Made by a program: the position numbers and the translations under genes. The notes beneath the pieces are model-generated. The model saw nothing but the letters and a program-made list of their open reading frames with translations. It searched no databases and was not told where the DNA came from. This document shows, piece after piece, positions 6,730-14,972 of a stretch of 45,444 nt of DNA. Source of the stretch: Bradyrhizobium liaoningense. GTDB lineage: Bacteria > Pseudomonadota > Alphaproteobacteria > Rhizobiales > Xanthobacteraceae. The DNA is taken from NCBI RefSeq assembly GCF_018130955.1, contig NZ_JAFCJM010000053.1, positions 1 through 45,444 of the forward strand. Reading direction: 5' to 3'. Position 1 is the first letter of the stretch, and every line of letters begins with the position of its first letter.

Positions 6730-8151
6730 TCAATATCCGCGACGGCCCTGGTAGCTGTCGCGCGGACCATAGCCGCCGCCGACACCGACACCGATGCCGA
6801 TCGATACCGGCGGGCTGCGCTCATAGACCACGGGCGGGCCGGCCGGCTCATACACGACCGGCGGCGGACGGCGCACCACGACGACATCATCGTAGACCTG
6901 GGCGGGCGGCCGCGAGCCCGCGCGCCTGGTGGTGTCGGGCTTCTTGGTCGGCGTATCCGCTTTCTTCAACGGCGCCGGTTGCGGCTGGTTATTGCACGGG
7001 CAAGTCAGCGCAGCGTTGGTCGCGGGCGTCGCCAGCGCAAGCGCCGGGATCGGCTTGTTGCGCAGCCGCTCCTCGAGCCTGCGTGCGGTCGCCGTGAGAT
7101 CGCTGTCGGGATATTGCGCGAGGAAGGCGCGATAGCTCGCCGCGGTGTTGATCAGCACGGCGTTATTCCATGCCACCATGCGGCGATGGCGATTGAGCCA
7201 GTCGCGCGCCTGCAGGCCGCGCGGCGTCGAGGCAAAGAGCGTGGCGAAGGCTTCATAGGCCTCGTCCGTGCCATCGGCGACGATGATCTCGTTGGCGGCC
7301 TCGACAGGCTTGCCCTTCAAGTCGCGCGTCCATTCCTCGACCGTGCGCTTGGTGGCGGCCAGTTTTGGGCCGCCCTGCCCGCTCGCGGTCATTGGGGCCG
7401 CGAAGCGGAAATCCTCGGTCAGGGACGAGGAGTCCCACGGCGTCTGCCGGCCGTCGGTCACCTTGTTCACGGCGACGCGGACGCGCTTGAAGGTCTCTTC
7501 GATCGGCGCAGGGTCCTTGGCGGCGGTCAGCAGCGCCGTGGTGTAGGGACTGTTGGCGCCGCTGCCGTCTTCGGCTTCGGCGCCGGGCGAGGTCGAGAAC
7601 GAGACGAAGGTGCCGGGAACGCCGGTCTTGGCATCGACGATCGCAAGGCCGTTGCCAGCGGTCTTCAGCGTCGGGAAGGGATTGTTGCGGCAGGCATCGA
7701 GCAGCACGATGCGCATGCGCGTCGGCACCGAGTTCAGCGTATTGAGGATGTCGTTGAGCCGCACCGCCTGCACCGCGATGTCGGCCTCGCGCTTCGGATC
7801 GACGTCGACCGGGATCAGAAAATTCTCGCCGTCGACCTGGAGGCCGTGGCCGGCGTAGAACACCAGCGCCACGGTGTCGGCGCCCTTCGCCGCGACCTCG
7901 CTTGCGAACTCGCCGACTTTTGCGCGCAGCTCGTTCTGCGAGAGATCGGAGGCCGAGACGACCTGGAACCCCGAGGCCGACAGCAGCTCTGTCATGGCCT
8001 TGGCGTCGTTGGCGGGATTGGGCAGCGCCGGCACCGATTTGTAGGCGGATTGCCCGATCACCAGTGCCAGCCGGTTTTCGGCCCATGCCGGTGAGTGGCT
8101 GAGCAGGATCGCGGCGGGAACGAGCCATTTGAGAAGGGCGCGGCGAGACAT
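6730..8151 (-). CDS. Caspase-family (C14) peptidase, secreted
   Basis: 473 residues from MSRRALLKWLVPAAILLSHS, a Tat-like or Sec signal peptide, chosen because GGAGG lies nine bases ahead. The caspase p20-like domain follows: NRLALVIGQSAY, catalytic His102 in FYAGHGLQ, and catalytic Cys154 in LLDACRNNPF. A helical region (about 270-380) and a Pro/Val/Gly-rich tail (VVRRPPPVVYEPAGPPVVYE, then GIGVGVGGGYGP) follow. Prokaryotic caspase homologues of this layout cleave after basic residues when active; the substrate here is unknown. The low-complexity tail suggests cell-envelope association. Confidence 0.9.
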   Translation of the reverse strand: MSRRALLKWLVPAAILLSHSPAWAENRLALVIGQSAYKSVPALPNPANDAKAMTELLSASGFQVVSASDLSQNELRAKVGEFASEVAAKGADTVALVFYAGHGLQVDGENFLIPVDVDPKREADIAVQAVRLNDILNTLNSVPTRMRIVLLDACRNNPFPTLKTAGNGLAIVDAKTGVPGTFVSFSTSPGAEAEDGSGANSPYTTALLTAAKDPAPIEETFKRVRVAVNKVTDGRQTPWDSSSLTEDFRFAAPMTASGQGGPKLAATKRTVEEWTRDLKGKPVEAANEIIVADGTDEAYEAFATLFASTPRGLQARDWLNRHRRMVAWNNAVLINTAASYRAFLAQYPDSDLTATARRLEERLRNKPIPALALATPATNAALTCPCNNQPQPAPLKKADTPTKKPDTTRRAGSRPPAQVYDDVVVVRRPPPVVYEPAGPPVVYERSPPVSIGIGVGVGGGYGPRDSYQGRRGY

Positions 8152-8295
8152 GGCAACCTCCGGCAACACATCTGGGCTTGCCGGATTGGTCACGGTGCTT
8201 GAGGGCAAGGTTCAACCCGGCAGGCCAATCTCCTGCGTCTCAAACGCTTTCTTCGTGCGAGCCGCCCCGTCGCTCGGCCCCCGGCTACTTCGGCT

Positions 8296-8520
8296 TCACT
8301 TCGGTTTCTTGGGCGTCTCGGCCGGACGCGCCCCGCCCCAGGGGTCGTACTTGTCCTTGGGCTCGGGAATGCGCTCGAGCGCGGCCTTGTAGGCCTTCTC
8401 GTCGACCACGGGTTTCTTGGGCTCCGCCTTGGGCGCCGCGTCCTGCGGGCGCCTGCCCTGTGCCTGGACCTGCGCCGTCAACGCCAGCAGCGCCGCCACA
8501 ACCACCACCAAAACCCGCAT
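8296..8520 (-). CDS. Small secreted protein with IP..DPWGG motif (paralogue of 4584-4880)
   Basis: 74 residues: signal peptide MRVLVVVVAALLALTAQVQA, then a Pro/Lys/Arg-rich stretch, YKAALERIPEPKDKYDPWGG, and a Pro/Lys tail. The block YKxxLxxIP with DPWGG about ten residues later matches the protein at 4584-4880. It is upstream of the divergent lipoprotein gene at 8680 and downstream of nothing on its own strand. Function unknown; likely periplasmic. Confidence 0.78.
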   Translation of the reverse strand: MRVLVVVVAALLALTAQVQAQGRRPQDAAPKAEPKKPVVDEKAYKAALERIPEPKDKYDPWGGARPAETPKKPK

Positions 8521-8679
8521 CTCGGCAATCCCTCACACCTGGGGTACAAACCTAGCCTGCAATCCCGTAATCGCAAATCCCCCGCCAACATCGCTTTTTG
8601 CATCAGCAAATGTTGATCGGCCGGGGCTTTGATCGGTCATCTTCATGAATATTTGTGGCGGCGCAGGGGGTCTCCACGG

Positions 8680-9084
8680 ATGTTGCGGATTGTTGCTCTT
8701 GCGGCATTGCTCGCCGGCGCGCTTGCGTTGGGCGGTTGCGGCTTTGCCGACAGCCGCGCGCCGGTGCCCGAGTTCATGCGTATGAAGGAGGTCGAGCAGC
8801 CGCCGCCGGAGCCGCCGCCCGACGTCAGGAAGCTGGTGCGCGAGCAGCTCGATTTCGTCTTCCTCGCCGCGTCCTATCCGCGCGACGTACAGGTCGCGCC
8901 CGCCCATCACGAGGTGCGCAGGCCGGGCTGGACCTCCTGCGTGCGCGCCCAGCTCACATCGGCAACCGGAACGCCGCTGGGCACGCAGACCTATATCGTC
9001 ACGATCGCGGGCGGGAAGATCGTCGACCGGCGACGCGCGGAAGCTGACGATACCTGCGGATCCGAAACTTATGCGCCGATCTAG
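8680..9084 (+). CDS. Hypothetical lipoprotein
   Basis: 134 residues. Signal peptide MLRIVALAALLAGALALGGC has a lipobox (LGGC, Cys20). A proline-rich linker follows (VEQPPPEPPPDVRKLVREQL), then a small domain ending WTSCVRAQLTSATG, TYIVTIAGGKIVDR and DDTCGSETYAPI. The last two cysteines could pair. AGGGGG lies ten bases before the ATG. A frame open upstream to 8629 gives no better start. No family recognised. Confidence 0.8.
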   Translation: MLRIVALAALLAGALALGGCGFADSRAPVPEFMRMKEVEQPPPEPPPDVRKLVREQLDFVFLAASYPRDVQVAPAHHEVRRPGWTSCVRAQLTSATGTPLGTQTYIVTIAGGKIVDRRRAEADDTCGSETYAPI

Positions 9085-9105
9085 GATGCGACGGCGCGGC
9101 TTGCG

Positions 9106-10026
9106 CTAACCCGGAGCGCGCCGGGCGGCATATTTCCGGCTGAATTCGATGAAAGTCCGGACGACTTGCGAGTGCTCTTCGTCGCGACGCACGATGTAGA
9201 CGTCCGCCGACAGCGTCGATGCCGCCAGCCGGCGGAACAGGATCTCCCGGTTGGTGAAGCGCGAGATCGATGCCGGCACCAGCGCGACGCCGAATCCGGC
9301 CGAGACCAGTCCGACGATCGACTGCGCATCGACGACCTCGTGCGCCACCCTCGGCAAAAATCCGGCCGAGACGCAGCTTTCCTGGATCGAGCGCGCAAAA
9401 TCCGAGCTCTCAGGCACCAGCGCGACGAACTCCTCGTCGCGCAAGTCCCGGAGCACCAGCCGCTTGCGGTTCGCGAGCCGATGGATGCGCGACATCGCGA
9501 GCACGACGTCCTCCTTCCAGGCGAGCGTGGCGACGAGCCCATCGACCGCCGGGGGCAGGCGAATGAAGCTGATATCCGACGAGCGCTCCTGCAGCGCGCG
9601 GATTTGCAGCGCCGGCGCCTGCTCGATCAACGTGCTCGTGACCTCGGGATATTCGTGGCGATGGGCGGCAAGCAGATCGGCGAGCCCGCTGCGCAGGATC
9701 GAGCCCGTCGTACCGATGAGCAGCCGGCCGGTCTTGCCGGCCCCGATCGCCTGCGCCTCGCGCCGCGCGCTATCGACCTGCGCCAGGATCGCGCGCGCAT
9801 GCACCAGGAAGGAGTCTCCGGCTGCCGTCAGCCTGACCCGACGGCTGGTGCGCTGGAACAGCGCCGCGCCGACCTCGTCCTCCAGATCCCGGATCTGCTG
9901 GCTGAGCGGGGGCTGCGATATGCGCAGCCGGTTTGCGGCCGCCGTGAAGCTCAGCTCTTCGGCGACGACGGCAAAATAGCGGAGGTGGCGGAGCTCGATC
10001 GGCAATCCATATCCATAAGATATCAA
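9106..10026 (-). CDS. LysR-family transcriptional regulator
   Basis: The N-terminal winged helix is canonical: IELRHLRYFAVVAEELSFTA, AANRLRISQPPLSQQIRDLE, then ALFQRTSRRVRLT. The effector domain covers about residues 95-300. There is no ATG at the usual place; TTG codons at 10026 and 10005 are the candidate starts, so the first eight residues are unsure. It diverges from the ABC transporter and amidase operon starting at 10157 and is its likely regulator. AT-rich dyads (GATATC, AATATATT) lie in the 130-base gap, where LysR boxes are expected. Confidence 0.92.
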   Translation of the reverse strand: MISYGYGLPIELRHLRYFAVVAEELSFTAAANRLRISQPPLSQQIRDLEDEVGAALFQRTSRRVRLTAAGDSFLVHARAILAQVDSARREAQAIGAGKTGRLLIGTTGSILRSGLADLLAAHRHEYPEVTSTLIEQAPALQIRALQERSSDISFIRLPPAVDGLVATLAWKEDVVLAMSRIHRLANRKRLVLRDLRDEEFVALVPESSDFARSIQESCVSAGFLPRVAHEVVDAQSIVGLVSAGFGVALVPASISRFTNREILFRRLAASTLSADVYIVRRDEEHSQVVRTFIEFSRKYAARRAPG

Positions 10027-10156
10027 TATCGACTAACAATATATTGGACCAAGGTTCGCGCGTCTGCAACTTTGCCGGCGACATTTTTCCCGCGCGGCGC
10101 CGCTCACACCAGGATGCCTGCGGGAGCTGACGGACGCAGATCTCTAGGAGAGCGCA

Positions 10157-10954
10157 ATGACGCGAATGAAGTCCCTGGCCATCACAGCAGCCCTGCTCCT
10201 CGCCGCCATCCCGCTGGCGAAGCCCAGCCATGCCGACGCGCTCGCCGACATCATGAAGGCCGGCGTCATCAAGGTTGCCGTGCCGCAGGATTTTGCGCCG
10301 TTCGGCTCGGCCGGCCCCGATCTGAAGCCCCTGGGTTACGACATCGACATGGCGAACCTGATCGGAAAGGACCTTGGCGTGCGCGTCGAGATCATCGCGG
10401 TCACCAGCGCCAACCGCATCCCCTATCTTCAGACCCGGAAGGCGGACCTGGTGATTTCGAGCCTCGGCAAGAATCCCGATCGCGAAAAGGTCATCGACTT
10501 CTCCGCAGCCTATGCGCCGTTCTTCTCCGGCGTCTACGGCACCAAGGATAGCAAGATCGCCAAGATCGCCAAGATCGAGGATCTCGCCGGACAGACCGTC
10601 GGTGCCACCCGCGGGTCGATCGAAGAGCAGGAGCTGTCGAAGACCGCGCCATCGAGCGCGACGATCAAGCGCTACGAGGACAACAATGCGACCATCGCGG
10701 CGTTCATCGCCGGCCAGGTCGACCTGATCGCGACCGGCAACACGGTGGCGGCCGCGATCGCGGAGAAGAACTCAGGCCGCGCGCCAACCCTGAGATTCGT
10801 GATCAAGGACTCGCCCTGCTATGTCGGCCTCAACAAGGAGGAGCCGGCCCTGCTCGCCAAGGTCAACGACATCATCGCAAAGGCCAAGAGCGGCGGAGAG
10901 CTCGAAAAGCTGTCGCAGAAGTGGCTGAAAGCCTCCCTGCCGCAGGGCTTCTGA
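10157..10954 (+). CDS. Amino-acid-type ABC transporter substrate-binding protein
   Basis: 265 residues. Signal peptide MTRMKSLAITAALLLAAIPL and AKPSHA, then the SBP_bac_3 fold: GVIKVAVPQDFAPFGSAGPD, GYDIDMANLIGKDLGVRVEI, and the DLVISSLGKNPDREKVIDFS stretch in which the loop before DR usually contacts the ligand. It lies first in an operon with two permeases and an ATPase. The family binds polar amino acids and related small acids. The downstream amidase suggests an N-carbamoyl or ureido compound, which is inference. A 9-base unit (AAGATCGCC) is triplicated in the coding region at 10553-10579. Confidence 0.9.
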   Translation: MTRMKSLAITAALLLAAIPLAKPSHADALADIMKAGVIKVAVPQDFAPFGSAGPDLKPLGYDIDMANLIGKDLGVRVEIIAVTSANRIPYLQTRKADLVISSLGKNPDREKVIDFSAAYAPFFSGVYGTKDSKIAKIAKIEDLAGQTVGATRGSIEEQELSKTAPSSATIKRYEDNNATIAAFIAGQVDLIATGNTVAAAIAEKNSGRAPTLRFVIKDSPCYVGLNKEEPALLAKVNDIIAKAKSGGELEKLSQKWLKASLPQGF

Positions 10955-10985
10955 CCTCGGTTCCGGCGCACGGGGCGGATTGGCG

Positions 10986-11654
10986 ATGACCTACAAGCTC
11001 CATTTCGCGGACTTGCTGCCCTACTGGGACCTTCTGCTGAAGGGACTGGTCTTCACCATCCTGCTGACGATCGTGTCGACGGTCGCCGGCACGGCACTCG
11101 GCACGCTCGGGGCCTCGGCCCGCACCTTCGGCCCGCGCTGGCTCGATCGACTGACCGGCGCCTATGTCGAGGTGATCCGCAACACGCCGTTCATCGTGCA
11201 GTTGTTCTTCATCTTCTTCGGCCTGCCGGCCGCCGGCATCAAGCTCAACGAGACGACCGCCGCAGTACTTGCGATGACCGTCAATCTCGGTGCCTACTCG
11301 ACCGAGATCATCCGGGCCGGCATTCAGGCCGTGCCGAAGGGACACATCGAGGCCGGCGCAAGCCTGGCCATGAGCCGGCTCCAAGTGCTGCGCCATGTCG
11401 TTCTCAAGCAGGCCTTCGAGAAGATCTATCCCGCACTGTCGTCGCAGATCGTCATCGTCATGCTGGGATCGGCGGTCGTCTCGCAGATCTCGGCCGAGGA
11501 TCTGACCTACGCGGCAAACTTCATCCAGTCGCGCAATTTCCGCGCCTTCGAGGTCTATCTGGTGGTCGCGGGCCTGTACCTGCTGCTGGCGATCGTCACG
11601 CGGGCGGCGTTGCGCGGCATCGGACGCCTTGTCTTCCGGGGACCCGGCCGATGA
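10986..11654 (+). CDS. ABC transporter permease, His/Glu/Gln/Arg type (first)
   Basis: About 222 residues from MTYKLHFADLLPYWDLLLKG; a TTG two codons upstream is an alternative start. Several hydrophobic segments are visible, and the binding-protein-dependent permease signature lies in EIIRAGIQAVPKGHIEAGAS with the EAA loop (ASLAMSRLQVLRHVVLKQAF). It ends with an ATGA overlap into the second permease at 11651, showing coupling. It pairs with the second permease to form the membrane channel that contacts the ATPase. Confidence 0.9.
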   Translation: MTYKLHFADLLPYWDLLLKGLVFTILLTIVSTVAGTALGTLGASARTFGPRWLDRLTGAYVEVIRNTPFIVQLFFIFFGLPAAGIKLNETTAAVLAMTVNLGAYSTEIIRAGIQAVPKGHIEAGASLAMSRLQVLRHVVLKQAFEKIYPALSSQIVIVMLGSAVVSQISAEDLTYAANFIQSRNFRAFEVYLVVAGLYLLLAIVTRAALRGIGRLVFRGPGR

Positions 11655-12301
11655 GCGATTTCTCTTTCTGGGTGATCCTGTCCAACCTGCTGCTGGCGAC
11701 GCGCTGGACGATAGCGTTGTCGCTCGTCGCATTCGCAAGCGGCGGCCTCGTCGGTCTTGCGCTCCTGTTCGCGCGGGTCTCGCGAATCGGATGGCTCGAA
11801 TGGACGACGAAAGCCTATGTGGAGTTCTTCCAGGGCACTCCCCTCCTGATGCAGCTCTTCCTGTTCTTCTTCGGGGTCGCGCTGTTCGGCATCGAGGTCA
11901 GCCCATGGCTCGCGGCCTGGCTCGCACTGACGTTCTGGACAAGCGCGTTCCTCACCGAGATCTGGCGCGGTTGCGTCGAGGCCATACCGAAGGGACAGTG
12001 GGAAGCCGCCGACACGCTGGCGATGAGCTACATGCAGCAGATGTGGCATGTGATCCTTCCGCAGGCGTTCCGGATCGCGATCCCGCCGACGGTCGGTTTC
12101 TCCGTTCAAGTCGTCAAGGGCACCGCGCTCGCCTCGATCATCGGCTTCGTCGACCTCACCAAGGCCGGTACCATGCTCAACAACGCGACCTTCCGTCCGT
12201 TCCTCGTCTACTCGCTCGTCGCGTTGATCTACTTCGCGCTGTGCTTCCCGCTGTCGTGGTTCGCCCACCGCCTGGAAAGGACGTTCAATGTCGCTCGTTA
12301 G
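11651..12301 (+). CDS. ABC transporter permease, His/Glu/Gln/Arg type (second)
   Basis: 216 residues starting MSDFSFWVILSNLLLATRWT. The EAA loop lies in IWRGCVEAIPKGQWEAADTL and AMSYMQQMWHVILPQAF, and the C-terminal part has the expected helix SLVALIYFALCFPLSWFAHR. Its start overlaps the previous stop (ATGA), and its end overlaps the ATPase start by 14 bases, so three genes are tightly coupled. It is likely the partner of the first permease in a heterodimer. Confidence 0.9.
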   Translation: MSDFSFWVILSNLLLATRWTIALSLVAFASGGLVGLALLFARVSRIGWLEWTTKAYVEFFQGTPLLMQLFLFFFGVALFGIEVSPWLAAWLALTFWTSAFLTEIWRGCVEAIPKGQWEAADTLAMSYMQQMWHVILPQAFRIAIPPTVGFSVQVVKGTALASIIGFVDLTKAGTMLNNATFRPFLVYSLVALIYFALCFPLSWFAHRLERTFNVAR

Positions 12302-13019
12302 CATTCAGAACGTGCGCAAGAGTTTTGGCGAAGTCGAGGTGCTCAAGGGCGTCTCGGTCGAGATCGCGCGCGGCGCCGTGGTCGCCATCATCGGCAAGTC
12401 GGGGTCCGGCAAGAGCACCCTGCTCCGCTGCATCAACGGGCTGGAGACCTACGACGCGGGTGGTATTTCGGTCGATGGCATCGATGTCGCCGCCGCGCGC
12501 GCCGATCTGCGCGATCTCCGCCGCAACGTCGGCATGGTATTCCAGCAGTTCAACCTGTTTCCGCACCTGACCGCGGCGGAGAACGTCATGCTCGCTCCTC
12601 GCGTGGTCAATCGGGAGAGCGAGATCCGCGCCAAGGAGCTCGCCCGGGAAATGCTCGCCAAGGTCGGGCTTGCCGACAAGGCCGGCAACTATCCGTCGCA
12701 ACTGTCGGGTGGCCAGCAGCAGCGCGTTGCGATCGCACGCGCGCTGGCGATGCGCCCGAACGTGCTGCTGTGCGACGAAATCACCTCCGCGCTCGATCCC
12801 GAGCTCGTCAACGAGGTTCTGCGTGTGATCGAGGCGCTGGCCAAGGACGGCATGACCCTGATCCTCGTGACCCACGAGATGCGATTTGCACGGGACGTCG
12901 GGACCAAGCTGGTCTTCATGCACCAGGGCAAGGTCCACGAGGAAGGGCCGCCGAAACAGCTCTTTGCTGGCCCGACGACACCGGAACTGGTGCAATTCAT
13001 CGGTGCGTCCCTGCACTGA
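12288..13019 (+). CDS. ABC transporter ATP-binding protein
   Basis: 243 residues. Walker A GKSGSGKST is at residues 36-44, the Q-loop in GMVFQQFNLFPHL, the signature LSGGQQQRVAIARALAM, Walker B VLLCDEITSALDP, and the switch His in TLILVTHEM. The Walker B region has Ile where most of the family has Pro (DEPTSALDP). It overlaps the permease by 14 bases. It powers uptake with the two permeases. Confidence 0.92.
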   Translation: MSLVSIQNVRKSFGEVEVLKGVSVEIARGAVVAIIGKSGSGKSTLLRCINGLETYDAGGISVDGIDVAAARADLRDLRRNVGMVFQQFNLFPHLTAAENVMLAPRVVNRESEIRAKELAREMLAKVGLADKAGNYPSQLSGGQQQRVAIARALAMRPNVLLCDEITSALDPELVNEVLRVIEALAKDGMTLILVTHEMRFARDVGTKLVFMHQGKVHEEGPPKQLFAGPTTPELVQFIGASLH

Positions 13020-13062
13020 CGACGGCGTCGATCGGCTCTCAAGAAGAAACGCACAGCCAGGA

Positions 13063-14343
13063 ATGCAGCCCCAGATGCACGAGCAAGCATCACCGCGTCT
13101 CGGTATGGGCATCATTGCCCGCATCGAGGAACTCAGCGGAATTTCCGAGACCCGGGGCGCGCTGACGCGCGTCTATCTATCCCCCGAGCACCAGCGCGCC
13201 GCCGACCTCATCGCGAGCTGGATGCGCGAGGCCGGCATGTCGGCGCGGGTCGACGCGGTCGGCAATGTCGTGGGCCGCTACGAGGGCGAGGAGCCACGGC
13301 GCCCTGCCCTGCTGCTCGGCTCGCACTACGACACGGTGCGTGATGCCGGCAAATGGGACGGCCCGCTCGGGATCATCACGGCCATCGCCTGCGTCGCCGA
13401 GCTGAACCGGCATGGCAAGCGCCTGCCCTTTGCGATCGAAGTGACAGCTTTCGCCGACGAGGAGGGCGTGCGCTTCGCATCGACACTGCTGGGAAGCCGC
13501 GCGATCGCCGGAACGTTCGACGAAGGCACGCTGAGGGCACGCGACCGCGACGGCGTGTCGCTTCGCGAGGCCATGCAGCGCTTCGGGCTTGATCCCGACC
13601 AATTTGGCGCTGCCGCCCGTGCGCCTTCCGAGTTTCTTGGCTATGTCGAGCTCCACATCGAGCAGGGCCCAGTGCTGGAAGCCCAGGGGCTGCCTGTCGG
13701 CGTCGTCTCCGCGATCAGCGGCGCGACCCGGTTGAACGTGACGCTCGAGGGAATGGCCGGCCACGCTGGCACGGTCCCGATGGCCATGCGCCATGACGCC
13801 CTCGCCGGCGCCGCCGAATGCATCGTCGCCATCGAGACGCAGTGCCGCAACGACATAGGACTGTTCGGCACTGTGGGCTACCTGAAGGCCGACCCGGGCG
13901 CCTCCAACGTCATTCCCGGGCGCGCCATCTTCACGATCGACATGCGATGCGCCTCGGATGAGCACCGGCGTCTCGCCGTCGCTTCGGCCGTCAAAACCAT
14001 CGAACGTATTGCCGAGACGCGCGGCCTGCGTCCCCAGATCGACGTGACCCATGAGGGGCGGAGCGCTCCCTGCGCCTCCTGGCTCGCGACGCAGATCTCC
14101 GAAGCGATCCTGCGCTGCGGTTTTACGCCGATGACGCTGCCCAGCGGCGCGGGGCATGACGGCATGGCGATCGCCGACATCGCCGATATCGGCATGATCT
14201 TCGTGCGTTGCCGCGGAGGCGTCAGTCACCATCCGGACGAGCATGTCGACGACGCGGACGTAGAGACCGCCGCGCGCGTGCTCCTGGACGTCATCGAGAA
14301 TTTTCGCGACGAGCGTCGCAAGAAGGAGAAAAATCATGAATGA
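13063..14343 (+). CDS. M20-family hydantoinase/carbamoylase-type amidase
   Basis: 426 residues. The ATG at 13063 follows CCAGGA; a Met at 13075 is possible. Metal-site motifs of the M20 carbamoylase/allantoate amidohydrolase group are present: LLGSHYDTVRDAGKWDGPLG, FADEEGVRF with the acid pair, ELHIEQGPVLE, GMAGHAGTVPM, DMR, SGAGHDGMAI and VRCRGGVSHHPDEHV. Members hydrolyse N-carbamoyl amino acids, allantoate, or ureidoglycolate-like substrates using two metal ions. It follows the ABC ATPase by 43 bases and overlaps the DUF3830 gene by eight, so the substrate is probably what the transporter imports. Confidence 0.88.
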   Translation: MQPQMHEQASPRLGMGIIARIEELSGISETRGALTRVYLSPEHQRAADLIASWMREAGMSARVDAVGNVVGRYEGEEPRRPALLLGSHYDTVRDAGKWDGPLGIITAIACVAELNRHGKRLPFAIEVTAFADEEGVRFASTLLGSRAIAGTFDEGTLRARDRDGVSLREAMQRFGLDPDQFGAAARAPSEFLGYVELHIEQGPVLEAQGLPVGVVSAISGATRLNVTLEGMAGHAGTVPMAMRHDALAGAAECIVAIETQCRNDIGLFGTVGYLKADPGASNVIPGRAIFTIDMRCASDEHRRLAVASAVKTIERIAETRGLRPQIDVTHEGRSAPCASWLATQISEAILRCGFTPMTLPSGAGHDGMAIADIADIGMIFVRCRGGVSHHPDEHVDDADVETAARVLLDVIENFRDERRKKEKNHE

Positions 14344-14749
14344 TCTTCGGATCACGGCTGGACCGTTCACGTTCGGCGCCAGGTTCGAGAGCGAGCTCGC
14401 ACCGAAAACCTGCGCGGCGTTCCGCAAGCATCTGCCGTTCGAAAGCCAGGTCATCCACGTCCGCTGGAGCGGCGAAGGCGTGTGGATTCCCCTGGGCGAC
14501 CTCGCCTTCGGCGTCGACTATGAAAATCACACCAGCTATCCGGCTCCCGGACAGATCATTCTCTATCCCGGCGGCATCAGCGAGACCGAAATCCTGCTCG
14601 GCTATGGCGGTGTCCGGTTCGCGAGCAAGATGGGCCAGCTCGCCGGCAATCATTTCATCACCCTGACCTCGGGCCTCGAGAATCTCGCCGCGCTGGGAAA
14701 GATGGTGCTGTGGCACGGCGCGCAGAAGATCGTGTTCGAATCAGTCTAG
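14336..14749 (+). CDS. DUF3830 family protein (cyclophilin-like)
   Basis: 137 residues starting MNDLRITAGPFTFGARFESE. The patterns ELAPKTCAAFRKHLPF, GVWIPLGD, PAPGQIILYPGG and ETEILLGYGGVRFASKMG fit DUF3830, a cyclophilin-like beta barrel found next to racemase, amidase and ABC transporter genes for unusual amino acid derivatives. Its activity is unknown. Its ATG overlaps the amidase stop (ATGAATGA). The TAG stop is shared with the start of a family-B repeat. Confidence 0.85.
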   Translation: MNDLRITAGPFTFGARFESELAPKTCAAFRKHLPFESQVIHVRWSGEGVWIPLGDLAFGVDYENHTSYPAPGQIILYPGGISETEILLGYGGVRFASKMGQLAGNHFITLTSGLENLAALGKMVLWHGAQKIVFESV

Positions 14750-14845
14750 AGCCTCGTTCCGATGGAATCGGAGCGGGGCTCTCGATTCTTTTTTGACGCG
14801 TCTTCTTGACGCGAACCGGTATCCATTTCGCTGGAAAACGCTCTA
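14747..14845. repeat. Family-B repeat, copy 1; probable terminator of the transport operon
   Basis: It starts TAGAGCCTCGTTCCGAT, pairs with ATCGGAGCGGGGCTCT (14765-14782) with two mismatches, then CGATTCTTTTTT. That hairpin plus T tract could end transcription. The second half (TTGACGCGTC, AACCGGTATCC, TTCGCTGGAAAACGCTCTA) recurs at 38319-38370. It begins with the stop codon of DUF3830 and ends with GCTCTA. Confidence 0.82.
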
Positions 14846-14972
14846 GCTGGAACTGGCGTCGCAAGGAACCAGCGCGCTCAACGAGGTCACGTCGGAACTT
14901 CCTTCGGGGAACGAATGCCCTCTACCGGTCTTGTCCCTCGCGAGGGCAGTTTCGGGACGAAGGAGCAGATTG

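Noticed and set aside
7253..8215. 320-residue minus-strand frame, Arg-rich
   Set aside because: Same strand but alternate frame of the caspase-like gene; no motif and skewed composition.
13177..14454. 425-residue minus-strand frame
   Set aside because: Antisense to the amidase gene with complete metal-site motifs.
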